From the NCBI RefSeq assembly GCF_000208925.1, contig NW_001914883.1, forward strand, positions 1 through 55,736: a stretch of DNA of 55,736 nucleotides, in the 5' to 3' direction. Below the pieces are notes generated by a model. The model searched no databases and was not told the origin of the DNA. It saw nothing but the letters and a program-made list of their open reading frames with translations. The stretch's first letter is position 1; each line of letters begins with the position of its first letter. This DNA is from Entamoeba histolytica HM-1:IMSS (lineage: Eukaryota > Evosea > Mastigamoebida > Endamoebidae). Of the stretch, positions 10,446 to 21,617 are shown in pieces. The position numbers and the translations under genes are program-made.

Positions 10446-13127
10446 TTCTATTAATACTTAATTAATTGCTTATTTTATTGTCTTTTATTTCTTCTTTTAT
10501 TTGACTCTTTATTTCTTTTTCAAATATTTTGATAAATTGACAAACATTTAAAACAAAGTATTATATTGAATAATTAACCAAATTATCTTTTTATTTTTCA
10601 TTTCACTTTTTAACATTTTTCTTTCATAACTTCATTGTATTATATAATTCATAACACAATAATAATTTAATGAATTTATCATTCCATTAACACATAATAT
10701 ATATTATAAATTATATTTAAAAAGTATTAAATCATAACTTAATATCTCCATGAAACTATCAATAAACTATTTTATTTTCATTAATGAAATGGTATAAGAC
10801 TTAATCTCGTAGAATAAGTAATTCAGTATTTACTAATGAGTTAAGTTAATGCACATCATTTAAAAATAAAAAACATTATAATGTTAAAATATTATTAAAA
10901 GAATAATTTATACAAATGTATTTGTTGTATTTTGTATTAAAAACTATTCGTACAATAAAACAAATTTAATGTATACATCAATATTGAATATGTTTGTAAC
11001 AATAATTTGTTTAAATGTTAATTCTTGAATAAAATGAGCATATTTATGTAATTCTACAGAAAGAAATTAGTACTGAAGTTACTGAAACAATTATTACTTT
11101 TATTAGTTTATAAGAAAATGAATCAAATACGTAGAAGAAGAATGAAAAAATAATGAATAGCTGTAGTAAAATGAATAATGGATTAATAAGAATCTTGTGA
11201 AGCAACAATAAAATTATAGATTTTATATTCGCTCTATTTCTATTTTATTTATTGAAAACATTTTCATTCAAAATGAACAAAACAGAAATTCTAATCCTGA
11301 GTAATTTGCTCTAAGAATTTATAAATTTGTGTTTCAGTCAAGTAAGATATTTTCATTTTGAATATAAATAATATAACTATAATACTGGTTTATATCAAAT
11401 GTTAATAAGAATAAGATTTAACATCTTTTTGTATATTGCATTGAAAACATTCTTTTCTAAAAAAGAACAATCATTTTACTTTGTTTCTTTCTGAGTTTAT
11501 GGGAAATAAGATAGCTTCTTCTCATTATTTACTTTTGGAATCATTTGTAGAACTTATAAACCTACTCAGTTGTTATACAATCATGTTGTGCCGTTTCAAT
11601 CTTAAACTACCATGTAATATAATAAACGTATAACCTATGTGAAATGATTCAATTAATATATTTACTAAAAATTAAATGTAAAAGACATTATCTTGAATGA
11701 ACAAATAACTTACAACTTATACTAGATTTGATTACACTAAGTACTTTCTCAGGTGAAAAGATTGTATTGAGTGAGAGTCTTCTTTAGTTAATGAAATCCT
11801 ATGTTTTGAAAAATACTATAATAGGAAGAATAATACTAGATTTAACAATTTAACAACGTTTAAAACATGAAAAAATCAGTAAAACATATTTTAGTCAATA
11901 TAACTTTGATAATTATTATAATAACATTGTTAGTGTATTGAAACAATTATTTTTTAACCTGTTGTTAATTTTAACACTACCAAACTTTTTTTCCAGTTGA
12001 GTTTGTTGCTTATCTTATTTTCCAGAAGTTAATCATATTTCATTCATAAACATCTTCAACCAAATAATTCATTAATATTTGTAATTTCATTTTACAAATC
12101 TAGTACTTAATGAAGTCTAGCTTTATTAAAGATAAAATGTACAAAAAAAAAAATAAATGTCAAACTGAAAACAAACAATTAACTTTATTCCTTTTTATAC
12201 TTTCCTTTAGAATTTGGATTAAATGACCGATTTATTAAGTATAATACACTGCCAATACCATACCACCTGATTTTTTTATTACTTTATTCGGTTTCATTTG
12301 TTTGATTAATTACTATGTCTATTTTCCAGAAATTGTTCTTCTCTTTTCTTGTAACTACTATTTTAAAATATGACAATTTTGATAGTTCTGAACCTTAATT
12401 GAAAAACATTATACTCATTATAATGTTTAGAAGTAAAAACATGTCACTAAAACTCTGTTGATTATACACGACGTTATGTGTGTATTGGGATGATTTTACT
12501 AGACATAAGCATCAATACTTTATTGTGTATAATAAAAATTATCACCACTCTCTTAGACACATATTGTTGTATCACTAACTTCAACAAATAACATGAGGTA
12601 TTATTTCAACAATCAGAGATTGAAAACCAACAGTTGTTTGGTCAATTAACAAATTTTTGTAAATTCTAGTCAACACATGTTTAAGACATCAATACTTTCC
12701 ATTAAAATTGTTAAGAAATGTTCCAGTGCTTCAATGTATTAGTTAACTTCATCAAAAACTTTCGTTGTAACGATATTATGAAGAAATAACTCCCTTATCA
12801 TTGTCTATGCATTGTCCAACCAACATAAAAACATCACCACTGACTGTATAGGGATTGGGTATTAAGCTTGAAGAGCAATTTGGTTAATGAGAAGAGTGTA
12901 AAACGTCAGAAAATGAATGAGAAAATAAATACTGTTATACATCTCATTATTAGTGAACAAAAGAAGAAGAAGAATGAAAAAATAGTATTCGACAAGATTC
13001 TACCCAATTGAAAGACGAATAAAGAACAAGAAATTGAAGAAATTAGAATAAAAACATTTATTCGATAGTATTTAGAACGTTCTAAAGAATATAAAAACTA
13101 TTATTGTGGAGATGGTAAATCCCCTTA
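10446..13127. other. Gene-free AT-rich region downstream of the LINE
   Basis: No gene longer than about 50 codons and no convincing spliced model is visible on either strand. The first few hundred bases may be the LINE 3' untranslated region. Base composition is more balanced between strands than at 468-3470 and GC is slightly higher toward 12500-13000, where a 33-codon K/E-rich plus frame (12914-13012) could be a relic. The last 60 bases hold a possible promoter of the deaminase gene: GTATTTAGAAC at 13068-13078. Confidence 0.4.
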
Positions 13128-14066
13128 ATGTCAATTACACTTAAGTTACATTTAAAAGACCTTAAACAACAACACGAAAATTATAAAGCTGACTATGAAC
13201 TTCTTGAAGAATATTTTTCAACAAAAGAATTTACAGGATGTTTCCCAAAAACCCTTGTAGATCAATTAAAAAGTCATCATAAAGGACAAGATGAAATTGA
13301 TTTATTAGTTGAAACATTAAAACCATTAGTTTGTATTGGATCATGTTATGCACTTTGTAAACCATCACAATTTCCAGTAGGTGGATGTTGTTATTGTAAA
13401 GAAAGTGGAAATGCATATATTGGATTTAATATGGAATCAGCAGGACGTTGGATTGGATATTCAGTTCATGGTGAACAATGTACAACAAATAATGCATTAA
13501 TTCATGGAGAGAAGAAAATTGATTTATTAGTCATTAGTTATACACCATGTGGACATTGTAGACAATATTTAAATCAATTTGCTAATAGAGATGAATTTCT
13601 TTGTCATATAGTTACATTGAATAGAACGTTCCATTTAAGAGAATTACTTCCATTTGATTTTAGACCAAGTGATCTTCCAAGTATTACATTCCCTGACACA
13701 TCTAAATTTGTAATTAAATCAAAAGTTGGTGATGATGTTGATATGAAATTTATTAATCAAGTAATTGATTGTGCAAAAGACAGTCATGTTGATAATCTAA
13801 TGTGTTATTTAGGTGTTGGACTTGTTATAGGAAAAGAGATTTATCTTGGAAATTATATTGAGAGTTGTGCTCACAATCCATCTTTCCATCCAATGAATGG
13901 AGCCATTAGTCAATTAACATTAAATGGAAAAGATGTTAGTGATGTTGATAGTATAATTTTAGTACAATATGAAAATTCACCATTTAAAATGGAAGAGAGT
14001 GCTATTGGAATTATTAAAGGATATGGATATACCAATAGTAAAATAACAACAATTACCATTGGTTAA
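13128..14066 (+). CDS. Cytidine deaminase, long (E. coli-like) form
   Basis: Hydrolyses cytidine/deoxycytidine to uridine/deoxyuridine in pyrimidine salvage. At 312 residues it is the long homodimeric type with a second, degenerate deaminase fold, not the ~130-aa tetrameric type. The zinc site is clear: H114 and E116 in VHGEQ, then P140-C141-G142-H143-C144-R-Q, giving one His and two Cys ligands and the catalytic Glu. The usual HAE reads HGE here. The C-terminal half keeps landmarks of the family (ESCAHNPSFHPMNGAISQL around 240-260) without the zinc residues. The ATG lies 50 bases after GTATTTAGAAC, which could serve as TATA/GAAC element. The gene stands between the repeat block and the convergent minus-strand gene, 110 bases apart. 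Confidence 0.93.
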   Translation: MSITLKLHLKDLKQQHENYKADYELLEEYFSTKEFTGCFPKTLVDQLKSHHKGQDEIDLLVETLKPLVCIGSCYALCKPSQFPVGGCCYCKESGNAYIGFNMESAGRWIGYSVHGEQCTTNNALIHGEKKIDLLVISYTPCGHCRQYLNQFANRDEFLCHIVTLNRTFHLRELLPFDFRPSDLPSITFPDTSKFVIKSKVGDDVDMKFINQVIDCAKDSHVDNLMCYLGVGLVIGKEIYLGNYIESCAHNPSFHPMNGAISQLTLNGKDVSDVDSIILVQYENSPFKMEESAIGIIKGYGYTNSKITTITIG

Positions 14067-14176
14067 TCTCAAAAAAAAAGGAAAATAACACATTCATTTA
14101 TTGTTAATGTTTTATTTTATTTTATAAAAAGTTACAAAATATATAAATAAGTGAAATAAAAAATAACAAATAATTG

Positions 14177-17100
14177 TTATAAAGATAATAAAGACGGTTG
14201 AATATTTTGTGAAAGGTCTCGATATTTTTTTAGTAATTCAGCAAGTTCAAGATTAGTATATTGAAATTCATTACTAAGTAATTCAAGATAATAATATGAT
14301 TGGTCAAATATAAGTAATGCCTTTAATTTAGATGAAATACCAAATAATAAAGTTTGAGTATAATGTTTATTTTCAAGTAAGATTTTACCAAATGATAAAA
14401 CACGTTGAGGAGAATGTAATTTAACAAAATACTGTGCTTTTTTTAAACCATCTAGAATATCTATTTCAGGTGGAGAATCAACATCAAAACATTTAATTAA
14501 GAATGGATTATCTTTTTCACAGAATTTATAAAGAATTTCAAAAGAATTTCTTTCTAATAATTGATAAATACATCTTTTAATTAACTCAAATAAATAATTA
14601 CTAATAGCACTTTCTTCTGTTGATACAATAATATTTATGTCTTTAAAAAAGATAGATACTATTTCTGGTATTAACTGAAGTTGAGTATTTTTTTCAAATA
14701 ATGTCTGAATTAATTCAATAGAATATTGTAATGCTACTGGTTTATTATAACATTCTATAATAATTAATAAACATTTAATAGCATCTTCATATTCTTCTTT
14801 TTCTAAACAATCAATAAATATAACAATAGGTGAATCTACAATTTCAAATAATTCATTCCAATATTCATTTTTTATTAATGTTGATGCATTTAAAATAATT
14901 TTTCTTGAATTTTCATTTCTTGAAATATAATTTACAACAGTTTCATATGTTGTATATCCAATTTTCTTATCATGATATCCTTCTGTTACTTTACACATAC
15001 ATTTTGCTAATTCATTTTCCCATATTTGTGTATCATTTCCAAATTCTTCTTCTATCTCTTTAATTCCTTTTCCATTTGTTAATTCAACTAACATAATTTC
15101 TCCAAGATAATTATATTCTTTTAATCCTTCACATAATGGCATTGTAATATCTTTTGTTGTTGATGGAATAAGTCCAGGAGAATTATTATATGGCTGAATA
15201 ATTTCGTTTTCATTAATAAGTCCTTGACTTATTGATGGTGTTATTGAACTTGAAAGAGAACTGGGAGAAGGAAGACTTGGACTAATAAGTGAAGTTGAAT
15301 TTGAAAATTCGGTTGAGTCTGATAGAATGGAAAGACCTCTTTTAAGTGAAAAAGGACGACTAAATTGTATTTGAGATTGTAAGGATGGGAAGTCAGGTGA
15401 AAGAACAGTTAAATAAGGAGGAGATGTTATGAGTAAAGAAAGTTTAACAGGAATAGTAAATGTATAAAAGAGTGAATCTAAATGACGAATAACTACATTT
15501 CCAGTTTGTTGTACTAATAAGATATTTTTGAAAGGAATTGATATTGAATGAACACTATCATTTATAATTTCACATGGGTTTTTAGAATCTGACTTGGTTA
15601 AAGTAACAACAAAATTTGACCATAATATAATTGTTGTTTTTGGAGAAGAATAATCAGATGAAGAAAATGATGATGTAAATTGAATTGGAATTGATGAATG
15701 AAGGTCAATAGAATCATTACGAATTAATGAAGATGATTTAATTAATTGAAATGTGAATAAATTATTTTTGTAACCAATTTTCCAAGTCAATAATCCTATT
15801 TGATTAGGAAAACCAATTAATGTATATACAAAACTTTCTTTAATATTTGTTAAAAGAATACCAAAAGAATTAATTGAGTTAGATAAATCAATAAATTGAT
15901 TTGATTTTAAATTTTGTGTAGAAGATGATTTAATGTGTTTTTTAGTTATTTGAATATTTTCTAAAGGAGGAATAATTTCAATCGAATCATAAATTGGTAA
16001 AGTAAAATTAGGATATTTATAAGCTAAAATATGAAGTAAAGATGATGATAATTGAAATAATATTAAAGTCCCTTTATCAAATTCCCATGAAATAGTATTA
16101 TTTAAAATACAAAGATCAATTGGAATTACTGCTTGAATAGAAGAAATAGAATCAAATAAAACAAGTGATTGAGGTTGTTTTAAAATAAAGAGATAAGTAT
16201 CATTAATAGGATAAACAGAAATAGATTGAATAGAATAAAAATATTTACATAATAATTCTTGTGGAATAATAAAAGAATAAACTTTTTTTGTTGAATGAAT
16301 TGTATTTGTTATAATATTAATTGTTGTAGAAGTATATTGAATAGCAAGGTCATTCATTTCTATAGTGTTCATTAATTTTGTTTCATTAACAATTAATTGA
16401 GAATGAAATAATGGTATTTTAAATAATCTACAACAATTTGAATCAATAAGATAATTTCCTTCTTCTTCAATTGAATTAATAACAATTCCATTTGGTGTAA
16501 TTATTGTAGATAATCCATTACATTGAATAATAAGATTGTTATTTGGAAGAAATTGAATTTTAGGTGTAAATGTATTAGTGTCAATATTACAATATATAGA
16601 CTTTTGTATTATTTTAACTTTATGACATGTAAAATTCAATGGAGAATATTGGTAAATAAGAATTTTATTGTCTTCATCTATTAATGCAAAATAATATGTT
16701 TCACTAATAATATAACTTTTAATATTTGTTGGTAAAATAAATGTTGATTTAATAATTGGAAGACAACTTCCTTCTACAAGTCCAGCAAAGACTATTGTCA
16801 TATCATTTCTTCTATAAATCATAGATGTACATTCTGATGAAATAATTAAAGAAGTAACATCAATATCTTCTACAGTCATATCCATTTGACCATTTTGTAT
16901 TTTAAATCCAGAATTTGGTTGTGTTGATGATGTAAATGTATTATCAATAAATGATATAAGTACACTTTGATCAAAAGGAAAAATTCCTATAATTTCTTTT
17001 GCAAATTCAATTTTATTAATAAGTTTTGGATACAAATAAAATGTTGTTGAAGGTCGATACACTGAAAGAGGAAGAGATGATGGATCTCTTTTTACTACTT

Positions 17101-17401
17101 CAAAACAATATAACGTTTGTGTTGAAATAAGATAAAAACAATTTGTGTCTTTAATAAAACATCCTTTTGTTACTTGAATATTATCTATTTGATGAATAAA
17201 TGGTGGGAAAATAATAAAATCATTTCCTGAAATATCTACAACTGATATATTAATATCTGTGACTATAACTAATACTTCTGTATAATGCAAAAATGGTTGT
17301 ATAAATAATCCTTGTAAAATATTAAATTTTTCTCCTCTTAATTTACTAATATCATGTTCTTCATTATTACTTAAAAACTGAGTGTATTTTGGACGGTGCA
17401 T
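14177..17401 (-). CDS. Large propeller-type protein, possibly Nup155/Nup170-like nucleoporin
   Basis: 1074 residues from the ATG at 17401; the frame extends two codons further but without ATG. The first ~560 residues alternate short beta strands, as in a beta-propeller (for example VLVIVTDINISVVDISG near 45-60 and TQTLYCFEVV near 98-107). A serine-rich low-complexity segment follows around 690-740. The rest, from about 750, is helical and solenoid-like, ending near SFEILYKFCEKDNPFLIKCF and YYYLELLSNEF. This order, propeller then helical stack, is that of the Nup155/Nup133 class of nuclear pore scaffold proteins, and the N-terminal pattern suggests Nup155. The match is weak and the protein is shorter than animal Nup155. 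Other propeller-solenoid coat proteins are possible. It converges on the deaminase gene with a 110-base spacer. Confidence 0.4.
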   Translation of the reverse strand: MHRPKYTQFLSNNEEHDISKLRGEKFNILQGLFIQPFLHYTEVLVIVTDINISVVDISGNDFIIFPPFIHQIDNIQVTKGCFIKDTNCFYLISTQTLYCFEVVKRDPSSLPLSVYRPSTTFYLYPKLINKIEFAKEIIGIFPFDQSVLISFIDNTFTSSTQPNSGFKIQNGQMDMTVEDIDVTSLIISSECTSMIYRRNDMTIVFAGLVEGSCLPIIKSTFILPTNIKSYIISETYYFALIDEDNKILIYQYSPLNFTCHKVKIIQKSIYCNIDTNTFTPKIQFLPNNNLIIQCNGLSTIITPNGIVINSIEEEGNYLIDSNCCRLFKIPLFHSQLIVNETKLMNTIEMNDLAIQYTSTTINIITNTIHSTKKVYSFIIPQELLCKYFYSIQSISVYPINDTYLFILKQPQSLVLFDSISSIQAVIPIDLCILNNTISWEFDKGTLILFQLSSSLLHILAYKYPNFTLPIYDSIEIIPPLENIQITKKHIKSSSTQNLKSNQFIDLSNSINSFGILLTNIKESFVYTLIGFPNQIGLLTWKIGYKNNLFTFQLIKSSSLIRNDSIDLHSSIPIQFTSSFSSSDYSSPKTTIILWSNFVVTLTKSDSKNPCEIINDSVHSISIPFKNILLVQQTGNVVIRHLDSLFYTFTIPVKLSLLITSPPYLTVLSPDFPSLQSQIQFSRPFSLKRGLSILSDSTEFSNSTSLISPSLPSPSSLSSSITPSISQGLINENEIIQPYNNSPGLIPSTTKDITMPLCEGLKEYNYLGEIMLVELTNGKGIKEIEEEFGNDTQIWENELAKCMCKVTEGYHDKKIGYTTYETVVNYISRNENSRKIILNASTLIKNEYWNELFEIVDSPIVIFIDCLEKEEYEDAIKCLLIIIECYNKPVALQYSIELIQTLFEKNTQLQLIPEIVSIFFKDINIIVSTEESAISNYLFELIKRCIYQLLERNSFEILYKFCEKDNPFLIKCFDVDSPPEIDILDGLKKAQYFVKLHSPQRVLSFGKILLENKHYTQTLLFGISSKLKALLIFDQSYYYLELLSNEFQYTNLELAELLKKYRDLSQNIQPSLLSL

Positions 17402-17620
17402 AATCAATTCAATTCAAGTCCATTTTCTTTTTCTTTTTATAGATTGTTATTTATAACAAATTTATATGTAAAAATTTTTAAATTTCCTTTTTAATATTCT
17501 AAAAATATATATTGTCTATCTAAAGAAATAAGAATGATTTGATTTATTTAATCTACCTAATGATATAAAATATTTGAATGAAAAACAAATTAAATTAATA
17601 TAATTCAATATACAGCAATG

Positions 17621-17932
17621 TTAATAACAACATGGAATAGGATAAAGTTCATTCTTTGGTGTTTGGAGCCATTGATACACTCTTTTATTTCGTTGTGTAT
17701 TATCAATTTCAATAAGATTTGCCAGTCTTAAATTTCGTGGTGTTAAACGTGTTAAACAATGATCTTCTGATGTTATTGAAGATTGTTTCCTTTCTATACA
17801 TGGGATTTTTGGAGAATGAATAGAATCAGAAGTACAAATACTTTGATAAATACAATTACTATGTGATTGTTCAATTAATTTAAATTGAGTATGATAAGGA
17901 ATATAGACTGGTTTAAAGAGTGTAGGTTGCAT
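17621..17932 (-). CDS. Small hypothetical protein, 103 aa
   Basis: I chose the ATG at 17932; the open frame begins five codons earlier at a TTG. No family recognised. The protein has no membrane segment, several Ser/Thr-Pro sites and a basic, better-ordered C-terminal third (LTPRNLRLANLIEIDNT...VYQWLQTP) that looks like a short conserved motif rather than random sequence. It ends in CCY. It lies in the same orientation as its downstream neighbour, about 220 bases away, and diverges from the next gene across 470 bases. Base use is less extreme than in non-coding DNA, which supports a real gene. Confidence 0.5.
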   Translation of the reverse strand: MQPTLFKPVYIPYHTQFKLIEQSHSNCIYQSICTSDSIHSPKIPCIERKQSSITSEDHCLTRLTPRNLRLANLIEIDNTQRNKRVYQWLQTPKNELYPIPCCY

Positions 17933-18404
17933 GACTAAGGAATGCAATCAAAGATTGTCTGTTCGTTTTTATTTCAAAATTGGCAACAAAAATCCTGAGA
18001 TTAGCTCTTAGTTAGTTTTTAAATCTTCTGACTTTTATTGGTAATGGATTTATCCTTTCTAATTCATTAAGAATTGAATAACTGTTATCTATTTTCTATT
18101 GACCCAATCATAGCAAATAGAAATAACTTGGATTTGCAAAACTTACTTCACTGGTTTATTTTTTTATGAATTAGACACTTTCTCCTGTTAATTTCCAACG
18201 AAAGATAGATTAATAATAATTTTTGGGGGAAATTATAGTCTAGAAAATAAATATACAAGACAAAAGACTCTAATTATCACCACTCAAACTATTCATTTTG
18301 TCATTTCATAAAATGTGAAAGTCACATCGTCGTTTGGTGTTTATCTATTTCTGAATCACGAATCACTAATATAAGTTGAGAAAAAAAAAAGACAATAATT
18401 AAAA
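17933..18404. other. Divergent intergenic region
   Basis: About 470 bases between two divergent starts. I see no gene. It is richer in mixed sequence than the AT-only spacers and probably holds both promoters, but I found no clear GTATTTAAA element. Confidence 0.4.
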
Positions 18405-18620
18405 ATGGTAAAAAAATCTGAGGAAATTCCTGTGGATTTAAAACGTGCTCTTGAAACAGCTATTCTTGGTGTTTTGAAGACTAAATTCACAGAAACTTCA
18501 ACCAACCAGAATAAACCAAAGTTGAATAAGAAACAGAGTAAGAAACCTTCAATATCTTTTTTAAATTCGCAGCCACGTGTTAGTTGTAAAAACAGAAAAA
18601 GGAAAAAAACTCCAAAATAA
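18405..18620 (+). CDS. Small basic hypothetical protein, 71 aa
   Basis: Starts at an ATG in an A-rich context (AAAAATGG). The N-terminal 30 residues could form one amphipathic helix (VDLKRALETAILGVLKTKF); the rest is rich in Lys, Asn and Ser, ending in a strongly basic KNRKRKKTPK that resembles a nuclear or nucleolar localisation signal. No family recognised. It sits 110 bases upstream of the PARG-like gene on the same strand. It is short enough that chance cannot be excluded. Confidence 0.45.
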   Translation: MVKKSEEIPVDLKRALETAILGVLKTKFTETSTNQNKPKLNKKQSKKPSISFLNSQPRVSCKNRKRKKTPK

Positions 18621-18730
18621 AAGAAAAAAGATAATGTTAAAAATTATTTTTTATCAATTGTCAGAATTTTTTGTTATTTCAATTCAAGAAAAGAAAAAAA
18701 GTGTAAATAACGAAAACTAAAGTCATAACA

Positions 18731-20008
18731 ATGACTATCCAACAAAGACAAAACAGTCAGTACCAATTACAAACTCAGTTAATCAAAGAAGTAATAAAAA
18801 CTCAATTCATTTCTGATAATGATATTGAAATATTTTATCAAAACCAAATGTCTAAAAGTCTAAATAACCAATATAAACAACAACCTCATTTTATTTCAGA
18901 AGCATTACAAATCTTTTTTACGTCAGTTCAACATTCTATTCTTCATGATTGTAATTACATTGATTTTTTTCAATGGTTTATTAAACATATGAAAGATGCA
19001 TTAGAAAATTTAATTCATAGTTCAAATCCATTATTTCAAAAAGATAATAATTTAATAATATTACCATATTCTTATCAACAACAAGATACTGATTTTGTTT
19101 TTACACGTTATGAAATATTTGGAATATTAGCTTGTAGTTTTTTTGGTATTGAACGATCAAAAATATGTCATACCCATTCAATATCATTTAATACTCTTAT
19201 AACATCAAAACTAGGATTACAAAAGATGTTATGTCTCATTTCATATTTCTTTGTGATGATTTTATATCCCGAAAAAAACGAAAAAGTTCATTTCATTAGA
19301 AAAAGACTTAATAAAGTAATTAATTGGGATCAAGACACTCACCAATTAATTGATACAATTTATGGAGAAAATGGAATAGAAACATCTGATTATCCAAATC
19401 AAATTGACTTTGCAAATAAAAATATTCATTTATTTAATATTTCTGGAAATGCAACTCAAGAAGAAATTATGTTTGCAGTAAAACCTGAATGTTATTTATC
19501 TATTCTTCTTTTTGATACAATGGCATATAATGAATGTATTATTATTGATAATTGTCTTACTATATCAAATACAACAGGATTTAGAAATACATTTCGTTGG
19601 AAATCTATTAAAAATGAAGCTCAAATTACTTTTCAAACTGCTGTTATTGCTATTGATTCATGTACTTCTTCTTGTTTTACTAAACAAAATATTATTAGAG
19701 ACTTAAATAAATGTTATATTGGATTCTCTTCTATTAAAAGAAATATAGCAACTGGTCAATGGGGTTGTGGTGTTTTTGCTAATGATCCAACACTTAAATA
19801 TTTTCAACAAGTTCTTGTTGCTTCTTCTCTTCAAATTAATATTAAATTTCATTGGATGGACAAAAATAAGTATAATGAATTACATAATATATTATCAATA
19901 ATGAGAACAAAACAATTATTAGTTAAAGATGTTTATTTATTGATAATAAAATATACTCAACAAACTGATTTTTTATCTTATCTTAAATCATATCTTTCAT
20001 TAATATAA
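18731..20008 (+). CDS. Poly(ADP-ribose) glycohydrolase-like protein with altered glycine loop
   Basis: PARG cleaves the ribose-ribose bonds of poly(ADP-ribose). This 425-residue protein matches the catalytic macrodomain: IDFANK at 225-230, the QEE signature at 243-245 followed by IMFAVKPE, and TGQWGCGVFANDP at 341-353, the segment typical of PARG. The accessory helical region lies in the first 200 residues. Spacing between IDFAN and QEE is the canonical one, but the three glycines expected there are replaced by H233-L234-F235. Those glycines bind the diphosphate of ADP-ribose, so activity is doubtful; the acidic QEE pair is intact. The gene is unspliced and is followed 85 bases on by UTP6 on the same strand. 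The family call is firm; activity is uncertain. Confidence 0.85.
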   Translation: MTIQQRQNSQYQLQTQLIKEVIKTQFISDNDIEIFYQNQMSKSLNNQYKQQPHFISEALQIFFTSVQHSILHDCNYIDFFQWFIKHMKDALENLIHSSNPLFQKDNNLIILPYSYQQQDTDFVFTRYEIFGILACSFFGIERSKICHTHSISFNTLITSKLGLQKMLCLISYFFVMILYPEKNEKVHFIRKRLNKVINWDQDTHQLIDTIYGENGIETSDYPNQIDFANKNIHLFNISGNATQEEIMFAVKPECYLSILLFDTMAYNECIIIDNCLTISNTTGFRNTFRWKSIKNEAQITFQTAVIAIDSCTSSCFTKQNIIRDLNKCYIGFSSIKRNIATGQWGCGVFANDPTLKYFQQVLVASSLQINIKFHWMDKNKYNELHNILSIMRTKQLLVKDVYLLIIKYTQQTDFLSYLKSYLSLI

Positions 20009-20092
20009 ATTATTGTTATTTATAATTTGTGTTATTTTAAACCCTCTTTCCAAAAATAAGAAGAAATAAACTAGAAAACAATACATATCAAA

Positions 20093-21583
20093 ATGTCAGA
20101 TATTATCAATTTATATCGTGAGAGATTTGTTGAGAGTCTTTCAGAATTAAAGAAGAAACAATTATATAGTAAAAATGAAATTAAATGTATTATTGAAAGA
20201 TGGACTAAACAAGAATATTCACTTCGAAGAGTTGGATCAAATTATGAAACATATAAACATGCTATTGAACAAGAAATTGAAGCAGATAAAGAGTTAGAAT
20301 TTAGAGTAGAAAAGAGTGATATGTTTATTGAACAAAAAAAGTTTCAAAGAGTATTTAAGAAACGAATTATGCAATTATATTCTAGACTTATTAGAAGATA
20401 TCCACGTATGTTATCATATTATATGGAATATGCTAATTGGTGTAAAAGTATTGACTATCATTTAACTGCAGTTAGTGTTTATCAACGAGCATTAAAATAT
20501 TTTTCACGAGATCTTTCATTATGGAATGCATTAAGTCAAGAAATTATAGAACATAATAGTGACATACAAACAGCAAGAAAAATTATGCAACTTGCTATTG
20601 AAATAAACAAAAAATCAGAAGAAGGATATCTTTGTTATTTCAAAATTGAATTAAATTATATTCATAAGATAAAACAAACTATTGAAATACGATTTAAAGA
20701 CTTAAATAAAATAAAAGACAAGAAAATGGAAGAAGAAAATCAAGAGAATAATATTAATGAACAAAAAGAAATTGAAGAAAGTCTTCAACAACTACAAAAT
20801 AATGTTAATAAATTATGGAAGATTTTAACTATTATTTATACAAATGGAATTGAGAATATTGATGGAGTTGAATTCAAAAGTAAATTTATTCCAATTATTT
20901 ATAATGAAGAAAATGGTCAAGAATTAAAGAAACAAATTCTTCATGATATTCTTAATGAAGAAAAACAACCAAAAGAAGTAATTTTAGAAGTATTATGTGA
21001 TACATTATCTCCATTAAATAAACAAGAAGCTTTAGATATAATTGATAATGATGTATTTAAAGAAGTATCTGAAGAAAAAAAGAATAAAATAAAAAATAAA
21101 ATCAATGGTGTGATGGAAGTTATTAAAACACCCATTGATTATGCTATTGAAAGAATTGAAAAGGTACAAGTTGAAGATCAAATTGAGGCAATGAAAAAAG
21201 AAATATTAAACATTAATAGAGAGTATTTAAGCAAACTTAAAATTTATTGTATTGACACTGTTATGAAAACAAATATAAATGAGTTAAACACATTCATTGA
21301 ATGGGTGTTAAAAACTACTTGTGATGAAGAATGTTATTTGAAGATAATTCATTACTTTATTTCTCAAGAAGAAATTGAAAAAGCTAAAAAAGTATTTGAT
21401 GAGGCATTAGTTCATGAAAACCTTGCTTATCACTCAATGAATTTATGGCTTGAATATTTATTATTATGTAGAAATTCAAATGACTTCAAACTTTCTCAAA
21501 AAATAAAATCACGTATGAATGCAAGTTATTCTAATCCATCCGAAGTAGAATTAGCATTTGAAGAAAGAATAAATAATAATTGA
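20093..21583 (+). CDS. UTP6-like U3 snoRNP (SSU processome) protein
   Basis: The N-terminus (RERFVESLSELKKKQLYSKNEIKCIIERWTKQEYSLRR, residues ~9-46) is the signature region of UTP6, a subunit of the UTP-B module of the small-subunit processome, which acts in nucleolar 18S rRNA maturation. HAT-type helical repeats follow: MLSYYMEYANWCKS, SVYQRALKYFSRDLSLWNALSQEI and AVSVYQRAL-like units between ~100 and 190, and again near the C-terminus (EEIEKAKKVFDEALVHENLAYHSMNLWLEYLLL). A charged K/E-rich insert lies around 200-250. At 496 residues it is somewhat shorter than the ~440-600 range of the family would require for extra repeats, so it appears complete. No introns are needed. Confidence 0.85.
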   Translation: MSDIINLYRERFVESLSELKKKQLYSKNEIKCIIERWTKQEYSLRRVGSNYETYKHAIEQEIEADKELEFRVEKSDMFIEQKKFQRVFKKRIMQLYSRLIRRYPRMLSYYMEYANWCKSIDYHLTAVSVYQRALKYFSRDLSLWNALSQEIIEHNSDIQTARKIMQLAIEINKKSEEGYLCYFKIELNYIHKIKQTIEIRFKDLNKIKDKKMEEENQENNINEQKEIEESLQQLQNNVNKLWKILTIIYTNGIENIDGVEFKSKFIPIIYNEENGQELKKQILHDILNEEKQPKEVILEVLCDTLSPLNKQEALDIIDNDVFKEVSEEKKNKIKNKINGVMEVIKTPIDYAIERIEKVQVEDQIEAMKKEILNINREYLSKLKIYCIDTVMKTNINELNTFIEWVLKTTCDEECYLKIIHYFISQEEIEKAKKVFDEALVHENLAYHSMNLWLEYLLLCRNSNDFKLSQKIKSRMNASYSNPSEVELAFEERINNN

Positions 21584-21617
21584 TTGATTTGATGAAAATT
21601 AATAAATTACAGAATAA

